DNA from: Alphaproteobacteria bacterium
GTDB lineage: Bacteria; Pseudomonadota; Alphaproteobacteria; UBA2136; UBA6156
Direction of reading: 5' to 3'
NCBI GenBank assembly: GCA_027489415.1
Contig: JAIXZU010000074.1
Location: 1-13,173 of the forward strand
DNA length: 13,173 bases
Below, piece after piece: positions 1-6,431 of this stretch; the first letter of the stretch is position 1; each line of letters begins with the position of its first letter. Below the pieces are notes generated by a model that saw only the letters and a list, made by a program, of their open reading frames with translations, did not search any database and was not told the origin of the DNA. The translations under genes were made by a program, and so were the position numbers.

Positions 1-2
1 AG

Positions 3-278
3 TTGGCAAAAGCCAATCAGTCGAACGAAGGCCTCAACAAAGCCAACGCCGAGATGAGCGAACGGCTCCGGGTCTTTATGGAAACATTTGCAAAAATGGA
101 TCCAGCAAACCCGCTCACTGAGAAACTCGCCGAAGCCAACGGCATCATCAAGGGTATCGAACAAGGCAATGCTCAGGCTGGCAATATCGTCAACCTGAAC
201 CGCGCCCCCGCAAAGTCCGGTAAGCCCGATGAAAAGGACAAGCCGGAAGACAAGGATAAGAAGCCTAAAGTCAGCTGA
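3..278 (+). CDS. C-terminal part of an unrecognised protein (5' end outside window)
   Basis: An open frame enters from the left edge and stops at 278. The first complete codon is TTG at 3, but the frame is open to the edge and no ribosome binding site is visible, so this is more likely the tail of a longer protein than a complete 91-residue one. The visible part is rich in Ala, Asn, Glu and Lys and looks helical. The last 20 or so residues are almost only Lys, Asp, Glu and Pro, a low-complexity charged tail. I see no membrane segment or catalytic motif and do not recognise the family. It ends 22 bases before a strong hairpin shared with the convergent rpsU gene. Confidence 0.6.
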   Translation: MAKANQSNEGLNKANAEMSERLRVFMETFAKMDPANPLTEKLAEANGIIKGIEQGNAQAGNIVNLNRAPAKSGKPDEKDKPEDKDKKPKVS

Positions 279-300
279 AAATCTACTACCGAAAAAGAGA

Positions 301-325
301 AGGCCCCGGATCCCGGGGCCTTTTC
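301..325. terminator. Bidirectional Rho-independent terminator between the left-edge gene and rpsU
   Basis: A perfect 8-bp GC stem (302-309 with 313-320) has a 3-base loop and is extended by an A-T pair. It is followed by TTTTC on the + strand and by a T-rich stretch (complement of 291-300) on the - strand. It lies between two converging genes whose stops are at 278 and 331, so it probably serves both. Confidence 0.85.
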
Positions 326-330
326 TACGC

Positions 331-531
331 CTACTGTTCGTAGTTGCGCTTGTTTTCAGTCTTCTTGCTGCGGCGAACACCTTCACGCATCAGGCGGGCG
401 CGCTTTTCAAAGGGCTTCTCGTGATAGCGACGCTGACGCAGCTCACGGAAGAGGCCTTCACGGTTCATCAGCTTCTTCAGGCGGCGGAGTGCCTGCTCAA
501 CATCGTTATGGAAAACGTCTACACGTACCAT
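331..531 (-). CDS. rpsU: 30S ribosomal protein bS21
   Basis: This 66-residue protein has the expected bS21 length and pattern: a short N-terminal beta strand (MVRVDVF), the helix with VEQALRRLKKLMNREG (residues about 11-26), the FRELRQRRYHEKP segment, and a Lys/Arg-rich C-terminal tail that contacts 16S rRNA. It is a component of the small ribosomal subunit near the anti-Shine-Dalgarno end of 16S rRNA. The frame stays open to 687, but the start at 531 is chosen because the family begins there and AAAGGA lies 12 bases upstream (544-549); the longer N-terminus has no family resemblance. The gene stands alone, divergent from the methyltransferase at 697. A bidirectional terminator follows directly. 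Confidence 0.95.
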   Translation of the reverse strand: MVRVDVFHNDVEQALRRLKKLMNREGLFRELRQRRYHEKPFEKRARLMREGVRRSKKTENKRNYEQ

Positions 532-696
532 TATAATCACCAGTCCTTTCAAGTTCTTAGGGCTGCACGGGCACCTTTGGCCAGCGCTGCAATGGCCTGT
601 ATGTGCCTCAACTGGCGTCTCATTGCAAGCATTTTCATACATTTTCCACGCTAAAATCTTGCACAATGCCACATCTCTTGGCACCATGCGGTCCTC

Positions 697-1470
697 ATGG
701 GCCGAAGCATCCTCAAATCCACGTCTAAATCAAAGCCGCCCAAACGGCCGGGGCGGCCTATCAGCAAATGGCTTAGCTTCGCCCAAATTTCCGCAGCTCT
801 CCGCCATCCCCGCGCCCGGAACGACGTCTACCACGACTACAACATCCTCCGCCAAAAATACATTCTGGACCGCGCCGCCAAACACTTTAAAATGCGGGAC
901 GACGACCCCGCGCCCCTCTACGGAAAAACGCTGCTGGACGTCGGCTGCGGAGAATCCCCCATCGGCCAGTTCCTGGCCTTGTCAGGGGCGGACATCACCG
1001 CCATCGACAGCAATCCCGGCATGGTCGCCGCCGCCGAAGCCGCCGCCATCACCTTCGGCGCTCCCATCACCTTCCATGCAGTGGGCCCCGAAAAGCTCCT
1101 CAACACGCGTCGGTACGACATCATACTTGCGCTGGACATTCTTGAGGACAGTGACGACGCCGCCAAACTCGTCTGGGTGCTGCGCCAAATCCTCGCCCCC
1201 GGCGGCCTCATCATCTTCTCGCACATCAACCGCCGGCCGCGCGCATGGCTCTATCATATTCTGCTCTCCGGCTATATCTACGGCCGCACCAAGCGTAACG
1301 CACGCCATTTTAAACGCTTCCATACCCCCGCCATGTTGGAAACCCTCGCCCAAGCCGCCGGCCTCCGCATCACACACATCCAGGGCCTGCGCTTCAGTAT
1401 GGCCCGCCAGGCATGGGTCAAGGCGGAATCCCCCCAACCCCGCTACCTTGCCGAAGCCACCGAGCTCTAA
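697..1470 (+). CDS. UbiG-like class I SAM-dependent methyltransferase
   Basis: This 257-residue protein has a Rossmann methyltransferase core: SAM-binding motif I LLDVGCGES (residues 79-87), the acidic strand end TAIDS with Asp104, a YDIILALDILED segment (140-151), and LAPGGLIIFS (166-175). The part after the core resembles UbiG closely: INRRPRAW (177-184), a KRFHTP segment (206-211), AGL plus an I-x-GL motif (221-231), and PQPRY near the end. UbiG/COQ3 performs the two O-methylations of ubiquinone synthesis, so a quinone O-methyltransferase is the likely role. The segment that reads LEHV in UbiG reads LEDS here, so a conserved His is absent. The first 25 residues are basic and not part of the fold. 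No clear Shine-Dalgarno precedes the ATG at 697, so the start is uncertain. A more general SAM methyltransferase is the alternative. Confidence 0.8.
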   Translation: MGRSILKSTSKSKPPKRPGRPISKWLSFAQISAALRHPRARNDVYHDYNILRQKYILDRAAKHFKMRDDDPAPLYGKTLLDVGCGESPIGQFLALSGADITAIDSNPGMVAAAEAAAITFGAPITFHAVGPEKLLNTRRYDIILALDILEDSDDAAKLVWVLRQILAPGGLIIFSHINRRPRAWLYHILLSGYIYGRTKRNARHFKRFHTPAMLETLAQAAGLRITHIQGLRFSMARQAWVKAESPQPRYLAEATEL

Positions 1471-1494
1471 GCCTATACGCTATATAATACGTAA

Positions 1495-1517
1495 TAAAAA
1501 AGCAGCCTAAAGCTGCC
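1495..1517 (-). terminator. Rho-independent terminator overlapping the grxC stop codon
   Basis: Read on the - strand, GCAGC (1512-1516) pairs with GCTGC (1502-1506) around a 5-base loop, followed by six T residues (1496-1501). The grxC stop codon TAG (1507-1509) lies in the loop, so the last codons form part of the stem. On the + strand the hairpin lacks a good T-run, so it serves grxC rather than the converging methyltransferase gene. Confidence 0.7.
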
Positions 1518-1800
1518 CTTCACCATCAACCACAGGCCTATCCAATGCTTCTAACATCGGCTTTAATTTGCCTGTATCATATAGCGCATAAAGGTCATCG
1601 CATCCGCCAATACCGGTGTCGTTAATGAAAATCTGCGGCACCGTCCGCGCACTCGGCCGCCGCAGGCGCAGCTCGTCATAACGCTCGGGCTCAGCCACAA
1701 GGTCAATTTCAATGTAATCCACGTTAAGCTGGTCAAGCAGAAGCTTGGCCTTATCGCAGTACGGGCAGTAATCCTTGGTATAAATCTCAACCAGCGCCAT
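1507..1800 (-). CDS. grxC: Glutaredoxin 3 (GrxC)
   Basis: A 97-residue dithiol glutaredoxin. It has the CPYC active site (residues 12-15) after the first beta strand, the cis-proline TVPQIFI motif (53-59) and the GGCDDL glutathione-binding turn (65-70). Such proteins reduce disulfides and glutathionylated proteins in the cytosol using glutathione. The frame is open further upstream, to 1953, but AAGGAGG on the - strand sits 6 bases before the ATG at 1800, and the family begins with this short strand, which fixes the start. The gene converges on the UbiG-like gene and is divergent from virB11. The C-terminal residues after about 88 go slightly beyond the core fold and overlap the terminator hairpin. 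Confidence 0.95.
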   Translation of the reverse strand: MALVEIYTKDYCPYCDKAKLLLDQLNVDYIEIDLVAEPERYDELRLRRPSARTVPQIFINDTGIGGCDDLYALYDTGKLKPMLEALDRPVVDGEGQL

Positions 1801-1942
1801 TGGTCGCCTCCTTATTAATACACATATCTTATCATAAAGACGCCCAAACACCACACTCAGTTCCCACAAGATGCCCCGGCACATTGCCACCACCCACACC
1901 CATCGCGTAGGGTAGGGGCAATAGATACGGATTCCTTCTAAT

Positions 1943-1970
1943 AACGAAAACACGAATCACGAATTACATG
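1943..1970 (+). repeat. CA-rich leader repeat before virB11 (matches the gatA leader)
   Basis: The bases just before the virB11 ATG contain AACGAAAAC followed by two degenerate copies of an ACGAATY heptamer. With two small gaps, the same string precedes gatA at 7297-7322. It contains no GG and so no Shine-Dalgarno sequence. See the findings. Confidence 0.6.
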
Positions 1971-2894
1971 GCCGAACTCATTCTCTCACCCGCCGAAAAA
2001 CAACTTGCCGCCCCATTTTTAAAATGGCTGGAGGCCGACAAAATCGCGGGTAAAAAAGAACTCGTCATCAACCGTCCGTGCCAAATTGGTTTCGAAGCCT
2101 ATGACGGCTCCTGGACGTTCTACGACGATGAATCGCTGGACATGGACCGCCTCTTCGCCCTGATGAACCTCCTCTCCGAACGCACCGGCCAAACGTTCAA
2201 CATGGCCAACCCCATCCTGTCAGTGAAACTTCCCGGCGGCCACCGTGCCCAGTTCGTCGCGGGGCAACAGAACGCGCGCGGATTCACGCTCGGCGTGCGC
2301 CTTGCCAACGTCCGGGAATTCGACCTCGACTCCTACGAAATGCCACCAGAGGAACGCCAACTCCTCATCGACACCATCAGCTCGCAAAAAACCATCCTCA
2401 TCTCGGGCGGTACCGGTACTGGTAAAACCAGCTTCATGAACGCCTGCCTCAAACACGTCCCGATGCACGAACGCTTGGTAGTGCTGGAAGACGTCCCCGA
2501 ACTGCGTTTGGTCCACGACAACCTCGTCCACTTCCTCTTCGCCAACTTCAGCAAAGGGCAGGAAGGCGGGCGCCAAGCCGCGGTGAACGACCTCCTCAAC
2601 GCCACACTTCGTTTGCGTCCGGACCGCATCATCATGGGGGAAATCCGTAAAGAAAACGCCTTCACTTTCTGTAGCGCCATCAACACCGGCCACGCAGGCT
2701 CCATGGCCACCATCCACGCCAACTCGCCTGCCGGAGCCATCGACGCCGTCATCAACCGCGTCATGCTGAACGGGGACAGCACCGAGTCCGCCATCCAAAT
2801 CCTCCGCCGCCAGCTGGAAGGGGACATCTTCGGTGTCGCGCAGCTGGAACGGCTCCCCGGCCGCAACGGCGCCCGCTTCGTCCGCCTGAAATAG
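1968..2894 (+). CDS. virB11: VirB11-type P-type transfer/secretion ATPase
   Basis: This 308-residue protein has the full set of VirB11 motifs in order: an N-terminal domain (about 1-125), Walker A GGTGTGKTS (147-155), the Asp box LEDVPEL (173-179), Walker B IIMGEIR (221-227) and the His box GHAGSMATIHA (241-251). Length and motif order fit VirB11, the hexameric inner-membrane-associated ATPase of type IV secretion systems, better than the longer CpaF/TadA type. No catalytic residue appears to be missing, so it should be active. It stands alone: glutaredoxin lies on one side and Nudix-like genes on the other, with no other virB gene in the window. There is no Shine-Dalgarno; the ATG follows a CA-rich repeat leader. 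Downstream is a hairpin terminator. Confidence 0.93.
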   Translation: MAELILSPAEKQLAAPFLKWLEADKIAGKKELVINRPCQIGFEAYDGSWTFYDDESLDMDRLFALMNLLSERTGQTFNMANPILSVKLPGGHRAQFVAGQQNARGFTLGVRLANVREFDLDSYEMPPEERQLLIDTISSQKTILISGGTGTGKTSFMNACLKHVPMHERLVVLEDVPELRLVHDNLVHFLFANFSKGQEGGRQAAVNDLLNATLRLRPDRIIMGEIRKENAFTFCSAINTGHAGSMATIHANSPAGAIDAVINRVMLNGDSTESAIQILRRQLEGDIFGVAQLERLPGRNGARFVRLK

Positions 2895-2941
2895 CCCAAA
2901 ACCCATCTTGTAAGCTGTTCATATAAATAGGCTTTCAAAAT

Positions 2942-2964
2942 AAAAGGGCAGGGGGCCCTTTTTT
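2942..2964 (+). terminator. Rho-independent terminator after virB11
   Basis: AAAAGGGC (2942-2949) pairs perfectly with GCCCTTTT (2955-2962) around a 5-base G-rich loop, followed by more T. It lies 48 bases after the virB11 stop. The hairpin contains one of three copies of the 12-mer AGGGCAGGGGGC found in the window. Confidence 0.8.
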
Positions 2965-3086
2965 CCCGCATTTCTGCTTGCACCCCACCCCAAATGGTCC
3001 TATCTGCGAATTCTAAGGTAGATGTTTTTGAATAGGCATCGTCCCCAGAAAAACCGCATTTTTTCTCGAACCGGAGGCAACCGGAT

Positions 3087-3731
3087 ATGATCTCTAAACC
3101 TAAAAACCTCAAGCCAGTCACGCGTGCCGCATTTGGCGTTTTCATCAATCGCCAGGGGCATATTCTGGTAGGGGATGACTCCGGTGGCCGCATTGCCTTT
3201 CCCGGTGGAAAATTTGAAGTGATCGACAACTGCAACGCATTCCTCGCCCTGCGGCGGGAAATCAAGCAGGAAGTGGGAAAACAATTTCAGTTTCGCCCAC
3301 TTCTGTCGCAGCCGAAAATTTTCTGCACGGGGGCGGATGTCCACACCGTCATCGACGATCCCGTCCCGAACGACAAAGTCGATCTCCGCTTCTTCTTCCT
3401 GCTGGAAGCGCTGAACGAAGACGTCATGGAAAAAGAGCCTGCCGAGTTCAAGAACCCCCGGTTCGTGGACCTCGCCACTCTCGAAGGCAAACTGCCGGGC
3501 ATCGATATGCGCTACGCCGCCTATCACGCTCTGGAACTCTTCCGGAGGGACGGCAGCCTGAGCAACGACTTCCCTGAGGAAACGCCGGATATCGACTACC
3601 CCCACATCCGCGAAACCTTGAAGGATATCGGCTTCGGCTACAAGTTCTGCAAGGACCACGGGCGTCCGCTCAAATCCGCAGTCCGTAAGGCCCGCGCAAC
3701 CGCGCTCAGTGCTCAGGCACAAGCCGCATAA
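3087..3731 (+). CDS. Nudix-like hydrolase domain protein
   Basis: A 214-residue protein of the Nudix type. The N-terminal half shows a beta strand pair (AAFGVFI..GHILVGD, 14-30), the FPGGKFE turn (38-44) and REIKQEVG (57-64), which is the core REUXEEXGU helix of the Nudix box with the first of the paired Glu replaced by Gln. The spacing between the glycines and this helix is about two residues longer than the standard box, so substrate class cannot be assigned. Nudix proteins hydrolyse nucleoside diphosphates linked to another moiety, with Mg2+ bound by the Glu residues. The region after about 150 is not a recognised domain and ends in an Ala/Gln-rich tail. GGAGG at 3073-3077, 9 bases upstream, supports this start. 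It is followed by a second Nudix-like gene. Confidence 0.75.
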   Translation: MISKPKNLKPVTRAAFGVFINRQGHILVGDDSGGRIAFPGGKFEVIDNCNAFLALRREIKQEVGKQFQFRPLLSQPKIFCTGADVHTVIDDPVPNDKVDLRFFFLLEALNEDVMEKEPAEFKNPRFVDLATLEGKLPGIDMRYAAYHALELFRRDGSLSNDFPEETPDIDYPHIRETLKDIGFGYKFCKDHGRPLKSAVRKARATALSAQAQAA

Positions 3732-3742
3732 CGTCACTCGTC

Positions 3743-3772
3743 CCAACGCCGCCGGTTTACCGGCGGCGTTGG
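3743..3772 (+). terminator. Perfect 13-bp hairpin after the first Nudix-like gene
   Basis: Bases 3743-3755 pair without a mismatch with 3760-3772 around the tetraloop TTTA, 11 bases after the stop codon. The following bases (CGTTTGTGG) are only weakly T-rich, so this may be an inefficient terminator, or an mRNA-stabilising hairpin between the two Nudix-like genes. Confidence 0.6.
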
Positions 3773-3869
3773 CGTTTGTGGTAACCGTACACACAATCCT
3801 TGCCCTCAGCCTCAATTAACGCTAAACCAGCCATAAGTTACATCTGCACACTGTTTCCAACTTTTTGTC

Positions 3870-3881
3870 AGGAGGCCTCCC
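3870..3881 (+). promoter_or_regulatory. Ribosome binding site followed by its own complement
   Basis: AGGAGG (3870-3875) lies 6 bases before the ATG at 3882, and the spacer itself reads CCTCCC. Positions 3871-3880 are therefore a perfect 10-base palindrome. The site decides the start of the second Nudix-like gene. With no loop the palindrome cannot fold on itself, but it could pair between two transcripts. Confidence 0.7.
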
Positions 3882-4727
3882 ATGCCGGACGCTATCTACA
3901 ACAAGCAAGGCAGGCTTGTCGCGCGGGATGGCTACATAGTCCCCCTGCGCATCGGCTGCTATATGCTGGACTCTCCCTTCAAAATCGAACTCCCCCACCC
4001 AGTCGGCCATAGCGCCGGTCCGCAAATACTCCCCGAAAACAGCCTCTGCATGGGGGTGGACGCCATCAGTTGGCGCCTCAGTTACCCCGGCGGCACGGTC
4101 GAAAAAAAGGAAACGCTGCTGGACTGCCTCTTCGGCGAAGACAAAGAAGAATGCGGCGCTAGCCGTAACGCCGTCGTCGTCCACCCCCGCGTCATCACGT
4201 TTCTGAGTGATCAACGGAGGGACGAATCAGTCGATAACATCGAACTCGGTCAAAGCTACAAGCTGCGCAATGTCTTCCGCACCAAGTCAACGGTTCTGCC
4301 GGTGCAACAAACGGCCAAACCCGGCGAACGCTATCCGGAAATGATCAAACCGCACTATGAACACCTGAACGGGTTCAATGTGGATTTCCGCATCATCCGC
4401 CCCTCTTTCCGCCACGCCATCAAGCAGGCGGAAAAGCTGAAAATGCTCTACGAGGTCTCGGGAATCACCTCCGTGGCCCCGGACTACGAACAACTGGCGA
4501 GGGACTGGGAAGCCCTGAAAATCCATCCGGCCATCATCCAGTTTTACTGTATCGACTACGCCGGTTACAAGCAGCGCTGGCGCTCGGAAATCGCCGACCA
4601 AATCGCCGACAACCCCACCCTCACCGCCCTCATGGATAATCTGGAGTACTCGGAAACGGGCCTCCACCAACTGCTCCAGAAGAAGCTCTCGAACGACGAA
4701 GTCATTCGGGAACTCTTGAAATCCTAA
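3882..4727 (+). CDS. Second Nudix-like protein (281 residues)
   Basis: The sequence at residues 71-92 fits the Nudix box GX5EX7REUXEEXGU in spacing: Gly71, Glu77, Glu86, Glu89, Glu90 and Gly92 are in register, but the Arg before Glu86 is Gly and the following hydrophobic position is Asp. The metal-binding glutamates are kept, so hydrolysis is plausible. The box is preceded by SYPGG (67-71), as in true Nudix folds. The rest (about 100-281) is unrecognised: it is rich in charged and aromatic residues and ends in a leucine-rich helical segment. AGGAGG 6 bases upstream fixes the start. The gene lies 150 bases after another Nudix-like gene and may act with it. A strong terminator follows. No close family name is offered. 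Confidence 0.7.
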   Translation: MPDAIYNKQGRLVARDGYIVPLRIGCYMLDSPFKIELPHPVGHSAGPQILPENSLCMGVDAISWRLSYPGGTVEKKETLLDCLFGEDKEECGASRNAVVVHPRVITFLSDQRRDESVDNIELGQSYKLRNVFRTKSTVLPVQQTAKPGERYPEMIKPHYEHLNGFNVDFRIIRPSFRHAIKQAEKLKMLYEVSGITSVAPDYEQLARDWEALKIHPAIIQFYCIDYAGYKQRWRSEIADQIADNPTLTALMDNLEYSETGLHQLLQKKLSNDEVIRELLKS

Positions 4728-4737
4728 CCCCGCACCC

Positions 4738-4768
4738 AAAAAAGCCGCCAGCTCAACTGGCGGCTTTT
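4738..4768 (+). terminator. Rho-independent terminator after the second Nudix-like gene
   Basis: GCCGCCAG (4744-4751) pairs perfectly with CTGGCGGC (4757-4764) around a 5-base loop, with A residues before and TTTT after. It starts about 10 bases after the stop codon. Because of the A run it could also act on the - strand, beyond the end of phrB. Confidence 0.88.
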
Positions 4769-4860
4769 ATTCGTCTCGCATCAATCAACCCCCGAACCGC
4801 AAAGGTTTCCCGTACTGCGGCACCGTACTTCACAACCCAAAAGACGAAGCCACCGCGCCA

Positions 4861-4913
4861 GCCGGATGGTATCTCAAAAAATCCCATTTTTTGACAGATA
4901 CCACCGTGCCGGC
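4861..4913. repeat. 53-base imperfect palindrome in the phrB 3' flank
   Basis: Three nested arms pair: 4861-4865 with 4909-4913, 4867-4874 with 4896-4903, and 4875-4882 with 4886-4893, around a CCC loop. There is a 2-base bulge at 4894-4895 and an unequal internal loop (1 against 5 bases). The inner arm is CAAAAAAT/ATTTTTTG. It lies in the 251-base non-coding gap between converging genes. It may be a terminator for phrB or a small dispersed palindromic element. Confidence 0.6.
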
Positions 4914-4953
4914 GCAACCCCTACCTATCCAGCGCACTTCCCGTAAATCGCAG

Positions 4954-4994
4954 CCCCCCCCCATTAGCCCTTAACCCCTTAACCCTGCTCCCCC
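4954..4994 (-). other. G-quadruplex motif across the phrB stop codon
   Basis: On the - strand, which is the phrB coding strand, five G tracts follow each other: 4994-4990 (5 G), 4985-4983 (3), 4978-4975 (4), 4970-4968 (3) and 4962-4954 (9). The loops are of 4, 4, 4 and 5 bases, two of them TTAA. The phrB stop codon (4981-4979) lies in one of the TTAA loops. The pattern satisfies the usual G3+N1-7 rule; actual folding is not shown. Confidence 0.65.
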
Positions 4995-6397
4995 TTCACC
5001 AACTCATACCCCGCCAGCGCTGCCGCCCGCGCCGTCTCATGGTCAACAATCGGCCGCGGGTAACTCTCGCCCAATTTAATTTTCGCACCCAGCAATACCA
5101 TCTGTGGCGCCTCCCACGGCGCATGAATGTACTGGCTGTCCAGCAACGCCAACTCAGGGCACCAGCGCTTCACATACGCCCCATCGGGGTCAAATTTCGC
5201 CCCCTGTAACATGGGGTTGAAAATCCTGAAGTACGGGCTCGCATCCGCCCCGCTGCCCGCCACCCACTGCCATCCGGCCACGTTGTTGGGCACGTCGGCA
5301 TCCACTAAAGTGTCCCAAAACCATTTTTCACCCTCGCGCCAGTCAATGCGCAGGTGCTTAATCAAAAAGCTCGGCGTAATCATCCGCACGCGGTTGTGCA
5401 TCCAGCCGGTCTGCCACAGCTGGCGCATGCCCGCGTCCACAATCGGGTAACCGGTCTGCCCGCGTTTCCAAGCCTCAAAATCACGCAAGGCGTCACCTTC
5501 CAGCTTGCGCCACGGGTAATTGTCAAACGCAGGCTTCCAGTTGCTGTCCACCATGGTCGGGTAATGCCAAATCAGGTGGTGCGAAAACTCTCGCCAACCA
5601 ATCTCACTCAAAAACTTATCACGGCCTTTGTCATAAGCCTGCGCCGCGTGCCATACCTGCCTTGGCCCAATCTCCCCAAAGTGCAGGTGCGGGCTAAGCT
5701 TGCTGGTCCAGTCCTGCGCGGGCAGGTCACGCCCGCTAGGGTAGTTGCTCATCTTGTTGGCCAGAAAATCCGCAAGCACCGCCTTTGCACCAACCTCGCC
5801 TGGCGTCCACAGGCTGTCCCAGTCTTTGCCCCAGTCTGGCTCACCCTTCACAGGGTAAAACTGCCAGTCATCACTTGTCACACCTTCCACCCACGTAACC
5901 TCAGGCACTTCCACAACCTCTGGCGCCTTCTCGGCCGCCAGCTTCAGGCAGGCCTTCCAGTAGGGCGTGAACACCTTAAAGTCACCGCCACTCAAATTCT
6001 TCACTTCCCATGGCTCATGCAACAGCGCGCTGTTAAAGCTGTGCACCTCAACGCCCATGGCATCCTTCAACAGCACTTTAAGGTCTTTATCTCTGGCAAC
6101 CGCCCAAGGCTCGTAGCACCGGTTCCATACCACGCATTTACCACCCACTTCCCGAATAAGGTCACCTAAAACCCGCTCTGGCTGGCCTTTTCGCACAACT
6201 AAGGGAATCCGCTTTCCCATCGTTTCCATGGTCTTCTGCAACCACCAAAGTCCGGCACCACTAACAGGCTTGGCTTGGTTATCATCATGAATATAAACAG
6301 CTAAAACCCGTCCACGTGCCGCCGCCCAAGCCAACGCAGCATTATCTTTCAGCCGGAAATCCTGCCGCACCCACCAAATCGTAACCGCATCTGACAT
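4979..6397 (-). CDS. phrB: Deoxyribodipyrimidine photolyase (class I CPD photolyase)
   Basis: A 472-residue protein of normal photolyase length, which uses blue/near-UV light and FADH- to split cyclobutane pyrimidine dimers. The N-terminal antenna domain begins with VRQDFRLKDNAAL (10-22). The FAD-binding domain shows TSKLSPHLHFGE (231-242), WREF (268-271), TGYPIVDAGMRQL (315-327), the HNRVRM segment (334-339) and NNVAGWQWVAGSGADASPYFRIFNP (from 371). By alignment with E. coli PhrB from memory, Trp376, Trp353 and Trp296 match the electron-transfer triad, so it should be photoactive. AGGGA about 9 bases before the ATG supports the start. It lies 34 bases downstream of ruvX on the same strand, so the two are probably co-transcribed. 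A DASH or animal-type cryptochrome is less likely. Confidence 0.95.
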   Translation of the reverse strand: MSDAVTIWWVRQDFRLKDNAALAWAAARGRVLAVYIHDDNQAKPVSGAGLWWLQKTMETMGKRIPLVVRKGQPERVLGDLIREVGGKCVVWNRCYEPWAVARDKDLKVLLKDAMGVEVHSFNSALLHEPWEVKNLSGGDFKVFTPYWKACLKLAAEKAPEVVEVPEVTWVEGVTSDDWQFYPVKGEPDWGKDWDSLWTPGEVGAKAVLADFLANKMSNYPSGRDLPAQDWTSKLSPHLHFGEIGPRQVWHAAQAYDKGRDKFLSEIGWREFSHHLIWHYPTMVDSNWKPAFDNYPWRKLEGDALRDFEAWKRGQTGYPIVDAGMRQLWQTGWMHNRVRMITPSFLIKHLRIDWREGEKWFWDTLVDADVPNNVAGWQWVAGSGADASPYFRIFNPMLQGAKFDPDGAYVKRWCPELALLDSQYIHAPWEAPQMVLLGAKIKLGESYPRPIVDHETARAAALAGYELVKGEQG

Positions 6398-6431
6398 ACC
6401 AAAATTCCCTATTAAAACAAGTATCTAAACC

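Noticed and set aside
532..687. N-terminal extension of rpsU to 687
   Set aside because: bS21 is about 65-70 residues long and starts at the ATG at 531; the extension has no resemblance to it.
623..1510. A 295-residue + frame overlapping the methyltransferase
   Set aside because: The protein is mostly Pro, Ser, Thr and Ala, as expected of a shifted frame in a C-rich gene; the frame from 697 carries the SAM-binding motifs.
1801..1953. N-terminal extension of grxC to 1953
   Set aside because: The ideal ribosome binding site at the internal ATG (1800) and the family start both point to 1800; the extension looks like translated leader.
2220..3265. Long open frames on the - strand opposite virB11 and the first Nudix-like gene
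   Set aside because: They are antisense to a gene with complete VirB11 motifs, their proteins are low-complexity in composition, and they lack ribosome binding sites. The C-rich third positions of the + gene remove stop codons on the other strand.
4769..4978. tRNA, small RNA or short gene in the 251-base gap before phrB
   Set aside because: No cloverleaf, T-loop or coding frame with a ribosome binding site was seen; only the palindrome and the C tracts stand out.
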